Assembly: GCF_001905845.1 (NCBI RefSeq)
Contig: NZ_LIVZ01000002.1
Location: forward strand, 496,001-560,000
Source: Streptomyces sp. TSRI0107
Lineage (GTDB): Bacteria; Actinomycetota; Actinomycetes; Streptomycetales; Streptomycetaceae
Direction of reading: 5' to 3'
Length of the DNA stretch: 64,000 nt
The position numbers were made by a program, and so were the translations under genes. Under the pieces are notes generated by a model. That model had not been told where the DNA came from. It worked only from the letters and a program-made list of their open reading frames with translations, and did no database searches. Shown piece by piece: positions 8,544 to 17,051 of this stretch (positions are counted from its first letter, which is position 1; every line of letters begins with the position of its first letter).

Positions 8544-9471
8544 GACGAGCGGCGCCGAGAGCGTCGACCAGTACGCGCCCCTGCCCTCCGGGATGACGAT
8601 CTGCTTCCGGGACCACGGCGACAAGGCCGACCCCGCGATGCTGCTCATCGCGGGACTGGGCGAGGACCTCACCTTCTGGCCCGACTCGTTCGTCGGCTCA
8701 CTCGTCGCCCGCGGGTTCCGGGTCGTCGCGATCGACAACCGCGACGCCGGGCAGTCGACGTTCGTCGCCGCTCCCCCTCCCGGGCTGTGGCGTCAGCTCA
8801 CCAGGCGTCCGCGCGGCGACGCCTACGCGCTGGCCGACATGGCCCAGGACGCCCTCGGCGTACTCGACCATCTCGGGATCTCGCGAGTTCACCTGGTCGG
8901 GCGTTCGATGGGCGGAATGATCGCGCAGACGATCGCGGCCACAGCACCCGAGCGGGCCCTGTCCCTGACCTCCATCTACTCCACCACCGGGGCCCGCAAG
9001 GTGGGTCAGCCGGCTCTGTCGACGATCCGGCTCCTCGCCGCCCCGCCGGCGAGGACCAGAACCGCGGCGGTCCGTGCCCACCTGAGGCTCACCCGGCACA
9101 TCGCGGGAGTGGGACATCCCATCGACGACGCGGCCGAGGCGGCCGTCGCGGCTCGCGGCTGGGATCGCAGCGCCGGTGACCTGGCAGCCGGCACGGCGCG
9201 CCAGATCCAGGCCATCCAGCGCTCCGGAGACCGGACGGCCCAGCTGAGCAGGATCACCGCCCCGACGCTGGTCATCAACGGCGACCGGGACCTGCTGGTC
9301 AGCCCGAGCGGCGGCGCCGCGACCGTACGGGCGATCCGCTCGGCCCAGCACGTGGTCATTCCCGGCATGGGCCATCACCTCCCCGAGGCCCTCGTCGATC
9401 CCGTCACGACCTACATCTCGCAGCACGCGAACCGCGTTGGTGAAGGAGGAAGCCATGTCCGGATCTCGTGA
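8536..9471 (+). CDS. Alpha/beta hydrolase (candidate esterase/lactonase)
   Basis: A 311-residue alpha/beta hydrolase. It shows the nucleophile elbow GRSMGG (Ser), an acid residue in INGDRDLLV and the catalytic His in GMGHHLPE, plus the HG-like oxyanion region LIAGLGEDLTFW. The ATG at 8536 is preceded by gaggcgag and overlaps the stop of the BVMO gene by 8 bases, indicating translational coupling. In known Baeyer-Villiger pathways a hydrolase of this family opens the lactone or ester product, and that is the most economical role here. The C-terminus overlaps the next gene by 17 bases. Members of this fold vary widely in substrate, so the lactonase role is inferred from context only. Confidence 0.85.
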   Translation: MPETSGAESVDQYAPLPSGMTICFRDHGDKADPAMLLIAGLGEDLTFWPDSFVGSLVARGFRVVAIDNRDAGQSTFVAAPPPGLWRQLTRRPRGDAYALADMAQDALGVLDHLGISRVHLVGRSMGGMIAQTIAATAPERALSLTSIYSTTGARKVGQPALSTIRLLAAPPARTRTAAVRAHLRLTRHIAGVGHPIDDAAEAAVAARGWDRSAGDLAAGTARQIQAIQRSGDRTAQLSRITAPTLVINGDRDLLVSPSGGAATVRAIRSAQHVVIPGMGHHLPEALVDPVTTYISQHANRVGEGGSHVRIS

Positions 9472-10849
9472 GCCCCGCTCCAGGAGCACCACGGTCGACG
9501 TCGTGGTGGTCGGTGCGGGCTTCGCCGGTCTGAGCGCCGCCGATCGACTGGTGAGCACGGGACGGTCCGTCCTGGTCGTGGAAGGCCGCGACCGGGTCGG
9601 AGGCCGCTCGCTCTCCGGCGAGGTGGCCGGCGTGAAGGTCGACCTCGGAGCGACCTGGGTGGCACGGCGCCACACCGCCGTCCGGGACCTCGCGAGCCGC
9701 GTGGGGTGCACCACGACCGACCAGTTCGCCCAGGGCCACAACGTGCTGTGGATGGCGGGCCGGCGTCGCACCTACAGCGGCACCATCCCCAAGGTCTCCC
9801 CCTTGGCCCTGGTGGACATGGCCCGCATGCAGACGGCGGTGAACAAGCTGGTCGCGACCATCGACGTGGACGCCGCATGGGAGACGCCCGGCGCCGGCCG
9901 GCTCGACGCCATCTCGTTCGGCGAGTGGCTCGACCGGAAGAACGCGCTGCCCGGCACCCGTGCGCTGATGACCGTCATCAGCAAGGTGCAGTGGGGCTGC
10001 ACGCCGGGAGACGTCTCCTTGCTGCACGCACTGCGCTACATCCGTTCGGCGGGCGGGCTCGATCACATGCTGGACGTCGAGGGCGGTCAGCAGCAGGACC
10101 GGATCGTAGAAACCACCCAGGAGATCGCCAAGCGGGTGGCGGAGCGGCTCGGCGACCGCGTGCGCCTGGAGACACCGGTGCGCCGCATCACGCAGGACGA
10201 CACCGGTGTCACCGTCCACGCCGACTTCGGCGAGATCCGCGCCCGGTACGCGATCGTCACGGCCTCGCCGGCGCACCGCGCCGCCATCGAGTTCGACCCC
10301 GCTCTGCCCGAGCAGGCCGAAGGGCTCACGCGGACCTGGCGCATGGGCGTGCTGAGCAAGGCCTTCGTGGCCTACGAGAAGCCGTTCTGGCGGACCGACG
10401 GTTACTCCGGTGAGGCGGTGACCGACACCGGAACCGTGTTCATCACCTTCGACGTGTCCCCCGCTCCCAGCGGACCGGGCGTCCTGATGGCCTTCTGCGA
10501 TCCGCGCGTCTTCGACGGCTTCAGCCCCGAGACCCGGCGCGACCGGGTCGTCCGGCAGCTCGCCGACCTCTACGGTCCGCAGGCCCGCTCCCCGATCGAC
10601 TACGTGGACCACTGCTGGGGAGCGGAGCCCTTCGCCCCGGGCGGCCCCAATCCCGCTGTCGCGCCCTACGCGACCGTGAGCTTCGGCAAGGCGCTGAGCG
10701 AGCCTCACGGGCGCGTCCACTGGGCGGGTTCCGAGACCGCCGGCGAATGGGCCGGCAGCATGAACGGTGCGGTTCTGACGGGCCAGCGCACCGCCGAACG
10801 CGTCGCCACCCTCCTGTCCCGTGACGTCCGCGAGGGGGCGTCGCGATGA
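9455..10849 (+). CDS. Flavin-dependent amine oxidase
   Basis: A 464-residue flavin monoamine oxidase-family protein. It begins with the FAD dinucleotide motif GAGFAGL and the paired VEGRDRVGGRS and DLGATWV segments. The C-terminal HWAGSETAGEWAGSMNGAVLTGQ is the family's conserved FAD-binding end. Members oxidise primary or secondary amines to imines, which hydrolyse to aldehydes or ketones; cyclohexylamine oxidase and bacterial MAO belong here. Start at 9455 after a strong aaggagg site; 17-base overlap with the hydrolase gene. Adjacent to the BVMO, it would supply the ketone. No signal peptide is visible, so it should be cytoplasmic. Family confident, substrate unknown. Confidence 0.9.
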   Translation: MSGSREPRSRSTTVDVVVVGAGFAGLSAADRLVSTGRSVLVVEGRDRVGGRSLSGEVAGVKVDLGATWVARRHTAVRDLASRVGCTTTDQFAQGHNVLWMAGRRRTYSGTIPKVSPLALVDMARMQTAVNKLVATIDVDAAWETPGAGRLDAISFGEWLDRKNALPGTRALMTVISKVQWGCTPGDVSLLHALRYIRSAGGLDHMLDVEGGQQQDRIVETTQEIAKRVAERLGDRVRLETPVRRITQDDTGVTVHADFGEIRARYAIVTASPAHRAAIEFDPALPEQAEGLTRTWRMGVLSKAFVAYEKPFWRTDGYSGEAVTDTGTVFITFDVSPAPSGPGVLMAFCDPRVFDGFSPETRRDRVVRQLADLYGPQARSPIDYVDHCWGAEPFAPGGPNPAVAPYATVSFGKALSEPHGRVHWAGSETAGEWAGSMNGAVLTGQRTAERVATLLSRDVREGASR

Positions 10850-11550
10850 AGGAAGGGCTGTTCCTGCTGGCCGACCTGTGGATGATCTTCGCCGGCTACT
10901 TCTACGGCTGGAAGTTCATCCGCCGGTACGGCAACTACCTCCTGGGCCTGGAGTGGATGGTCGTCGCGACGTCGGGCAGCAACTTCCTGCTCTGGTCGCT
11001 GTTCGGAGCCAAGAGCGAAAGCGTCCTGTACGACCTGGCGTACTTCTTCGACGCGTTCTCCAGGTCGGTCGGCATCACGCTCATCCTGGTCATGGGCCTG
11101 ATGAAGGTCACCCATCGCTACAAGCCGAGCGTCGGCGTCGATGTGGGCGTGTTCGGAGTCGCGATCGTGGCCGGTCTGTTCCTCCGGCAGTTCCACGGCG
11201 CGGATCTCCACACCGGCGGCATCACGTTCTGGGTCGCCGTGTTCTACGTCGTCGTCAATCTCCTCACGGCGGTCTTCCTCGGGTACTTCGCCAAGCGGCT
11301 CTGGGACGCGGGCGCGAAGTGGCCGGCGATCTGGACGGGACTGGTCACGGCCGCCGCGACCACCATCGCGATCACGTACGACTTCTTCCCCCTGCCGTTC
11401 GACGACGCGAACCGCACGATCTTCTACACCGCCGCGCTGGCGACCTGGGGCACCCAGGGATTCGTCTACTTCCGCGCCTACCGCGCGCTGCACGACCGCA
11501 ACGCGGCCTCGGACGCGAACCCGGCCCGCACGACCGGGGCCCCCGCATGA
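10846..11550 (+). CDS. Integral membrane protein of unknown function in catabolic operon
   Basis: A 234-residue hydrophobic protein with about seven predicted membrane helices and short loops (ADLWMIFAGYFYGWKFI; WMVVATSGSNFLLW; ITLILVMGLM; FGVAIVAGLFL; ITFWVAVFYVVVNLLTAV). No transporter signature or catalytic motif was recognised. The start overlaps the stop of the amine oxidase gene (ATGA) and its own stop overlaps a possible ATG of the next gene, so it is embedded in the operon. That position argues for a role in the same pathway, perhaps substrate entry, membrane anchoring or electron supply, but the sequence gives no direct evidence. It is one of the few members of this operon without an assigned family. 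Confidence 0.7.
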   Translation: MKEGLFLLADLWMIFAGYFYGWKFIRRYGNYLLGLEWMVVATSGSNFLLWSLFGAKSESVLYDLAYFFDAFSRSVGITLILVMGLMKVTHRYKPSVGVDVGVFGVAIVAGLFLRQFHGADLHTGGITFWVAVFYVVVNLLTAVFLGYFAKRLWDAGAKWPAIWTGLVTAAATTIAITYDFFPLPFDDANRTIFYTAALATWGTQGFVYFRAYRALHDRNAASDANPARTTGAPA

Positions 11551-11576
11551 ACCCGAATCACGACAAAGGAGTCAGT

Positions 11577-12935
11577 ATGGCGAAGCGGCACGTGTACGCG
11601 GTGGTGGACCCCGCCAGCGGCAAGCTGGTCAGGGAGTACCCCACCGCGACGGACGAGGTCGTCGAGGCGGCGGTCGACGCGGCGGCGAACGCCTACGCGC
11701 ACTGGTCGAGGCAGACCTCCGTGGCAGAGCGCGCCCAGCTGTTGCACACCGTCGCCACCCTGCACGGCGAGCGCAGCCGGCAGCTCGCCGAGATCATCCA
11801 CCGCGAGATGGGCAAGCCGGTGGACGAGGCCGTCGCGGAGGTCGAGTTCAGCGCCGCGATCTACCGGTACTACGCCGAGAACGCGGAGAAGTTCCTCACC
11901 GACGACCCGATCGAGCTTCTGGACGGAGAGGGCACCGCTTTCATCCGTCGCCAGCCGGTCGGCGTGCTGCTGGGGATCATGCCCTGGAACTACCCGTACT
12001 ACCAGGTGGCTCGGTTCGCCGCGCCCAACCTCGCGCTGGGCAACACCATCGTGCTCAAGCACGCGTCGCAGTGTCCGGAGTCGTCCGCGGCTCTCCAGCA
12101 GCTGTTCACGGACGCGGGCTATCCCCGGGGCTGCTACGTCAACGTCCACGCCACCAGCGAGCAGATCGCTCGCGTCATCGCGGACCCGAGGGTGCAGGGC
12201 GTCTCCTTCACCGGTTCGGAGCGGGCCGGCGCGGAGGTCGCCGAGAAGGCCGGACGCAGCCTCAAGAAGGTGGTGCTCGAACTGGGCGGCTCGGACCCCT
12301 TCATCGTGCTGTCGACCGACGACCTCGACGCCACGGTCGAGGCGGCGGTCGAGGCCCGCTTCGAGAACGCCGGGCAGGCGTGCAACGCCGGGAAGCGCTT
12401 CATCGTCGCCGAGGACATCTACGACGCCTTCCTCGACAAGTTCACCCAGAAGGTGCTCGCCCTGACCGACGGCCTGGCGCCGCTCTCCTCGGTCGCCGCC
12501 GCCGAGTACGTCGAGGAACAGGTCGAGCGAGCCGTCGACGACGGGGCGACCTTCGTCGCCGCACGGCAGCGCGAAGGGGCGTACTTCCCGCCCGGCGTGC
12601 TGACGGGCCTCTCGCCGACGTCGCCGGCGGCCGCCGAGGAGCTCTTCGGCCCCGTCGCGACCGTCTACCGGGTCGGATCCGAGGACGAGGCCGTCGAGCT
12701 GGCGAACGGAACCCCGTACGGGCTGGGCTCCTACGTGTTCACGACGGACGCCGAGCAGGCGCTGCGCGTCGCCGACCGGATCGAGGCAGGCATGGTCTTC
12801 ATCAACGGCGTCGGCCTCGAAGGCGCGGAACTTCCCTTCGGTGGGGTCAAGCTGTCCGGTTTCGGCCGCGAGCTGGGGCGGGCCGGGATCGACGAGTTCG
12901 CCAACAAGAAGCTCATCCGCACCGCTCGGACGTGA
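11577..12935 (+). CDS. NAD(P)-dependent aldehyde dehydrogenase (succinate-semialdehyde dehydrogenase-like)
   Basis: A 452-residue aldehyde dehydrogenase. Visible signatures are the substrate/cofactor region MPWNYPYYQ, FTGSERAG for NAD(P) binding, the general base in VLELGGSDPF and the catalytic cysteine in NAGQACNAGKRF. Overall it is closest in style to the GabD/SSADH branch, which oxidises omega-functional short aldehydes to acids. Two starts are possible: 11547, overlapping the previous stop, or 11577; the latter has aaagga at proper spacing and begins with a typical MAKRHVYAVVDPASG. In the pathway it would act after the alcohol dehydrogenase encoded immediately downstream, turning an aldehyde acid into a dicarboxylate or similar. 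Confidence 0.88.
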   Translation: MAKRHVYAVVDPASGKLVREYPTATDEVVEAAVDAAANAYAHWSRQTSVAERAQLLHTVATLHGERSRQLAEIIHREMGKPVDEAVAEVEFSAAIYRYYAENAEKFLTDDPIELLDGEGTAFIRRQPVGVLLGIMPWNYPYYQVARFAAPNLALGNTIVLKHASQCPESSAALQQLFTDAGYPRGCYVNVHATSEQIARVIADPRVQGVSFTGSERAGAEVAEKAGRSLKKVVLELGGSDPFIVLSTDDLDATVEAAVEARFENAGQACNAGKRFIVAEDIYDAFLDKFTQKVLALTDGLAPLSSVAAAEYVEEQVERAVDDGATFVAARQREGAYFPPGVLTGLSPTSPAAAEELFGPVATVYRVGSEDEAVELANGTPYGLGSYVFTTDAEQALRVADRIEAGMVFINGVGLEGAELPFGGVKLSGFGRELGRAGIDEFANKKLIRTART

Positions 12936-12964
12936 CCGCCCCAGAGCACGGAAGGAAACCTTTC

Positions 12965-14080
12965 ATGACCATCGAATTCGACGCCGCCGTCTTCAGGACG
13001 CCGAACGAACCGCTGACCATCGAGCGAGTGACGATCCCCTCGACGCCTCCGCCCGGCGAGGTGCTCGTGCGGCTCCAGGCGAGCGGGGTGTGCCACAGCG
13101 ACCTCCACGTCCTCCTGGGCGAATGGGAGGTTCCTACGCCGATGATCCTCGGCCATGAGGGAGCCGGGATCGTCGAGAGTGTCGGCGAGGGTGTCACGAC
13201 GCTGAAGGAGGGCGATCACGTCGTGCTGTCGTGGACGCCCTCGTGTCGCCGCTGCCGCTATTGCATCAGCGGCCGGCCCGTCCTCTGTGACATGGTGAGC
13301 CAGCACTCGGCGAACCACCTGTCGTTCGACGGCCGGTCCCGGATCACGTCCGCCGGCGAGGGCGACGTGCTCAGCTTCGCGGGCCTCGGAACGTTCGGCC
13401 AGTACACCCTCGTGCCCGAATCGGGCGCGATCGCCATCCGGGACGACGCCCCGTTCCCGCAGTCGGCTCTGGTCGGATGCGCCGTGACGACCGGCGTCGG
13501 CGCGGCCGTCAACACCGCCAAGGTTCGGCCGAGCGACACCGTGCTGGTTCTCGGCTGCGGCGGCGTCGGCTTGAACGCGATCCAGGGTGCCCGGCTCGCC
13601 GGCGCGCGGAAGATCATCGCCACGGACATCTCCGACGAGAAGCTGGAGCAGGCGCGCGTCTTCGGTGCGACCGACCTGATCAACAACGGCCGCGAGGATC
13701 TCGCGGACCGGGTGCGACAGCTCACCGACGGACGCGGTGTGGAGATCGCCATCGAAGCCATCGGGCTGCCCCGCACCATCGAGTCGGCCTACGCGGCCCT
13801 GGCCCGCGGCGGCACGGCGGTGGTCGCCGGGCAGGTGGCGGACGGCATGCGGATATCCATCGATCCCTTCGTCATGTCCGATCAGGAGCTCTCGCTCATC
13901 GGCTCGAACTACGGCTCCAGTAAGCCGGCTTCCGACTTCCCGCTGCTGATCGACCACTACATGAACGACCGCATCGATCTCGACTCCCTGGTGACGAGCG
14001 TGATCGATCTGAAGGACGTCAACGAGGCGTTCGACCAGATGAAGCGCGGCATCGGCATCCGCTCGGTGATCACGTACTGA
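12965..14080 (+). CDS. Zinc-dependent medium-chain alcohol dehydrogenase
   Basis: A 371-residue medium-chain dehydrogenase. The catalytic zinc site (GVCHSD, GHEGAG) is intact and the structural zinc loop has its cysteines (SCRRCRYCISGRPVLC). The cofactor domain contains GCGGVG followed by an acidic residue (ATDIS), which favours NAD. It resembles the class III / mycothiol-type alcohol dehydrogenase branch. Start at 12965 after ggaagga. It lies between the aldehyde dehydrogenase and an aminotransferase in the same direction, so it probably oxidises the alcohol released by hydrolysis of the Baeyer-Villiger product. The degraded fragment at 3411 is a relative of this gene. Confidence 0.9.
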   Translation: MTIEFDAAVFRTPNEPLTIERVTIPSTPPPGEVLVRLQASGVCHSDLHVLLGEWEVPTPMILGHEGAGIVESVGEGVTTLKEGDHVVLSWTPSCRRCRYCISGRPVLCDMVSQHSANHLSFDGRSRITSAGEGDVLSFAGLGTFGQYTLVPESGAIAIRDDAPFPQSALVGCAVTTGVGAAVNTAKVRPSDTVLVLGCGGVGLNAIQGARLAGARKIIATDISDEKLEQARVFGATDLINNGREDLADRVRQLTDGRGVEIAIEAIGLPRTIESAYAALARGGTAVVAGQVADGMRISIDPFVMSDQELSLIGSNYGSSKPASDFPLLIDHYMNDRIDLDSLVTSVIDLKDVNEAFDQMKRGIGIRSVITY

Positions 14081-14097
14081 AAGGCAGGGGCGATCTC

Positions 14098-15354
14098 ATG
14101 GCCCTGGAATCATCACGCTCGGCCTTCGAGCGGGCCCGCCGCAGCGTCGGCGGGGGTGTGGGGTCGGGCCTGCGCGCCGCGATGCCTCCCCATCCGCTCT
14201 TCGTGCGCGAGGCGCAAGGCGCGCACGTCTGGGACCTGGACGGCGACCGGTATATCGACTACGTGATGGCCTGGGGCCCCCTCGTCCTCGGTCACGGTGA
14301 CCCCCGCGTGGTGTCCGCGGTGTCCGAGGTCGCGCAGAAGATGCAGGTCGTCGGCACGGGCCACCCGCTCGAGTACCTCGCGGCGGAAGCGGTCCTGGAG
14401 GCCGTGCCGCACGGCGAGCGACTGCTGTGGAGCAACACGGGGACAGAAGCGGTGCAGGTGGCGCTGCGCCTCGCGCGCGCCGCCACCGGCCGGCGCCGCG
14501 TCCTCAAGTTCGCCAAGAGCTACCACGGCTGGCACGACACCGTGTACGCCGGGATGTCCGAGGACGACTGTGATCGCCCCGCCACCCCCGGTGGGCCGGG
14601 GCAGTCGGCCAGCGTGCTGGACGACCTGGTCGTGGCGCGCTTCAACGACATACGTCTGGCCGAGCGTCTGCTGGGCGAGGCCGTCGAGCGCGACATCGCG
14701 GCCGTGCTCGTCGACCCGGTGATGAGCAACGCGGGCGTCGAAGCACCCTCACCGCAGTTCCTGTCGACGCTGCGGACCCTCTGCGACCGGCACGGCGTCG
14801 TCCTCGTGTTCGACGAGGTGATCGCCGGGTTCCGGATCGCACGGGGCGGGGCGGCCGAGAAGTACGGCGTGCTGCCCGACCTGTCGGTCTTCGGGAAGGC
14901 GATGGCCGGCGGCTTCACCCAGAGCGCCGTCGTCGGCCGGGCCGAGCTGGTCGACCAGGTGACGTCCGGCGTCGTCCACGCCGGAACCTTCAACGCCAAC
15001 CCGATCGCACTGGCGGCCGTCGAGGCGACGATGCGCGTCCTGGCCGATCCCGCGGTCTACGAGCTGCTCGAAGAGACCTCGTCGGAGTTCGAAGCCCTCG
15101 TCGGCGGCGTCCTCGGCTCATTTCCCGACCTCGGCCGCTTCAACCGGGTCGGCTCGCTGCTCCAGTACGTCCCTGCCGGCGGGGCCACCGGGCTCCACGG
15201 AACCGGCGGGCTCTGGACCGTGATCCTCGAAGGGATGCTGCGGCAGGGCTTCCTGTTCATGCCGTCCGGCAAGGTCTTCCTCAGCACGGCGCACACCACC
15301 GCCGACATCGAGGCGACGGCCGAGGCCCTCGACCGGCTCGTGCGGAAGTTGTGA
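14098..15354 (+). CDS. Class III PLP aminotransferase (glutamate-1-semialdehyde aminomutase-like)
   Basis: A 418-residue fold-type I PLP enzyme. It contains the class III core FDEVIAGFR, in which the Asp binds the pyridine nitrogen, the PLP lysine in VFGKAMAGGF, and the N-terminal DLDGDRYIDYVMAWGPLVLGH segment. The layout is that of HemL-like aminomutases and related omega-aminotransferases, but the housekeeping haem gene normally lies with other haem genes, so a catabolic transaminase is more likely here. It could deaminate the amine substrate or an amino-acid intermediate, in parallel with the amine oxidase. The start at 14098 lies 18 bases after the dehydrogenase stop, behind aggggcgat. 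Confidence 0.85.
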   Translation: MALESSRSAFERARRSVGGGVGSGLRAAMPPHPLFVREAQGAHVWDLDGDRYIDYVMAWGPLVLGHGDPRVVSAVSEVAQKMQVVGTGHPLEYLAAEAVLEAVPHGERLLWSNTGTEAVQVALRLARAATGRRRVLKFAKSYHGWHDTVYAGMSEDDCDRPATPGGPGQSASVLDDLVVARFNDIRLAERLLGEAVERDIAAVLVDPVMSNAGVEAPSPQFLSTLRTLCDRHGVVLVFDEVIAGFRIARGGAAEKYGVLPDLSVFGKAMAGGFTQSAVVGRAELVDQVTSGVVHAGTFNANPIALAAVEATMRVLADPAVYELLEETSSEFEALVGGVLGSFPDLGRFNRVGSLLQYVPAGGATGLHGTGGLWTVILEGMLRQGFLFMPSGKVFLSTAHTTADIEATAEALDRLVRKL

Positions 15355-15452
15355 CGTCCGCATCGAGCCACGCGTAACACCCACCCGCTCCGGGCCAGGC
15401 CGTGTGTCCCATTCCCCGCGGCCTGGCCCGGTCCACCTTCCCGGAAGACACC

Positions 15453-17009
15453 ATGCTGAACCTCTCGGTCCTGCTCGAGGACTCCGCCCGCACGCACCCG
15501 GACCGGGACGCCGTCGTCCTCGGCCAGACGCGCCTCACCTACGCCCAGATCGACGCCGCCGCCAATCAGGTCGCCAATCTCCTGGTGGACCGCGGCATCT
15601 GGCCCGGCGACAAGGTCGCGCTCAGCTGTCCGAACGTGCCCTGGTTCCCGATCGTCTACTACGGGATCCTCAAGGCCGGCGCAGTCGTCGTACCGCTCAA
15701 CATCCTGCTCAAGGGCCGGGAGATCGCCTACCACCTCGCCGACTCGGAGGCGAAGGCGTACTTCTGCTTCGAGGGCGGCGAGGGCCTGCCGATGGGTGCG
15801 GAGGGACACGCCGGGTTCACCGAGACCCCGGGCTGCGAGCACTTCTTCCTCATCACCGCCGATCCCGCGGCGCAAAGCCCGGTCGAGGGCGCCGAGACCA
15901 TGGGCGCCGCGCTGCGGGGCACCCCGACGACGTTCGACAGCATCGGGACCACGGGTGACGACCCGGCTGTGCTCCTCTACACGAGTGGTACGACAGGACA
16001 GGCGAAGGGCGCCGAACTCAGCCACGCCAACCTGGTGCTCAACGCCCTCGCGTGCAACCGGCTGCTGGAGAACCGGCCGGCCCAGGACACCCATCTGGTC
16101 GTGCTGCCGCTGTTCCACTCCTTCGGCGCGACCGTGCAGATGAACGCCGGCTTCTCGACGGCGAGCACACTTGTGCTGCTGCCACGGTTCGACGCCCGGC
16201 AGGCGGTGTCCTTGATGCAGCAGCAGGACATCACCTTCTTCGCGGGCGTCCCCACCATGTGGTGGGGCCTGTTGCAGGCGCTCACCGACGACGTCGACGT
16301 CGAGAGGATCGCGAGGAACCTGCGCGTCGGCGTCTCCGGCGGCGCCTCGCTCCCCGCCGAGATCGTCAAGCAGGTCAGGGAGCGGCTGGGCGTCCAGGTC
16401 CTGGAGGGCTACGGCCTCTCCGAGACCTCGCCGGTGGTGACCTTCAGCGATCCGGCGCAAGAGCCTCGGCCCGGATCGATCGGCGTGCCGATCTGGGGCG
16501 TGCAGCTCAAGCTCGTCAACTCGGACTGGTCGGAGGTCGAGGACGACGGCACGGGCAGCGCCGTCGGCGAGATCGCGGTCAAGGGCCACAACGTGATGAA
16601 GGGTTACCACGGCCGCCCCGAGGCCACCGCCGAAGCAGTCAGGGACGGCTGGTTCCGCACCGGCGACCTGGCCCGCAGGGACAAGGACGGCTTCTACTAC
16701 ATCGTCGACCGGGCGAAGGACCTGATCATCCGCGGCGGTTTCAACGTGTACCCGCGCGAGATCGAGGAGGTCCTGATGACGCACCCGGCGGTCAGCCTGG
16801 CCGCGGTCGTCGGCGTGCCGCACGAGAGCCACGGCGAGGAGATCAAGGCGTTCGTCATCCTCGACCGCGGCGCCGACGCCTGCCCCGAAGAGCTGATCGC
16901 CTGGGGCAAGGAGCAGATGGCCGGCTACAAGTACCCGCGCATCGTGGAGATCGTGCAGACCCTGCCGATGACGTCCACCGGAAAGATCCTCAAGCGCGAA
17001 CTCACGTGA
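15453..17009 (+). CDS. Acyl-CoA ligase (AMP-forming), first of two
   Basis: A 518-residue ANL-superfamily adenylating enzyme. It has the P-loop-like YTSGTTGQAKGAELSH, the EGYGLSETSP motif, GWFRTGDLARRDKDGFYYIVDRAKD and the C-terminal catalytic lysine region PMTSTGKILKREL. It activates a carboxylic acid with ATP and CoA. The closest style is medium- or long-chain fatty acyl-CoA ligase. The start is the ATG at 15453 (MLNLSVLLEDSA), weakly preceded by ggaag; an in-frame ATG at 15402 would add 17 unlikely residues. About 100 bases separate it from the aminotransferase, so a separate promoter is possible. It should prepare the acid formed upstream for beta-oxidation. Confidence 0.88.
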   Translation: MLNLSVLLEDSARTHPDRDAVVLGQTRLTYAQIDAAANQVANLLVDRGIWPGDKVALSCPNVPWFPIVYYGILKAGAVVVPLNILLKGREIAYHLADSEAKAYFCFEGGEGLPMGAEGHAGFTETPGCEHFFLITADPAAQSPVEGAETMGAALRGTPTTFDSIGTTGDDPAVLLYTSGTTGQAKGAELSHANLVLNALACNRLLENRPAQDTHLVVLPLFHSFGATVQMNAGFSTASTLVLLPRFDARQAVSLMQQQDITFFAGVPTMWWGLLQALTDDVDVERIARNLRVGVSGGASLPAEIVKQVRERLGVQVLEGYGLSETSPVVTFSDPAQEPRPGSIGVPIWGVQLKLVNSDWSEVEDDGTGSAVGEIAVKGHNVMKGYHGRPEATAEAVRDGWFRTGDLARRDKDGFYYIVDRAKDLIIRGGFNVYPREIEEVLMTHPAVSLAAVVGVPHESHGEEIKAFVILDRGADACPEELIAWGKEQMAGYKYPRIVEIVQTLPMTSTGKILKRELT

Positions 17010-17051
17010 CCGGCGCGCCAAGCGCATGGACATGGGTGGGAAGGACGGCAG

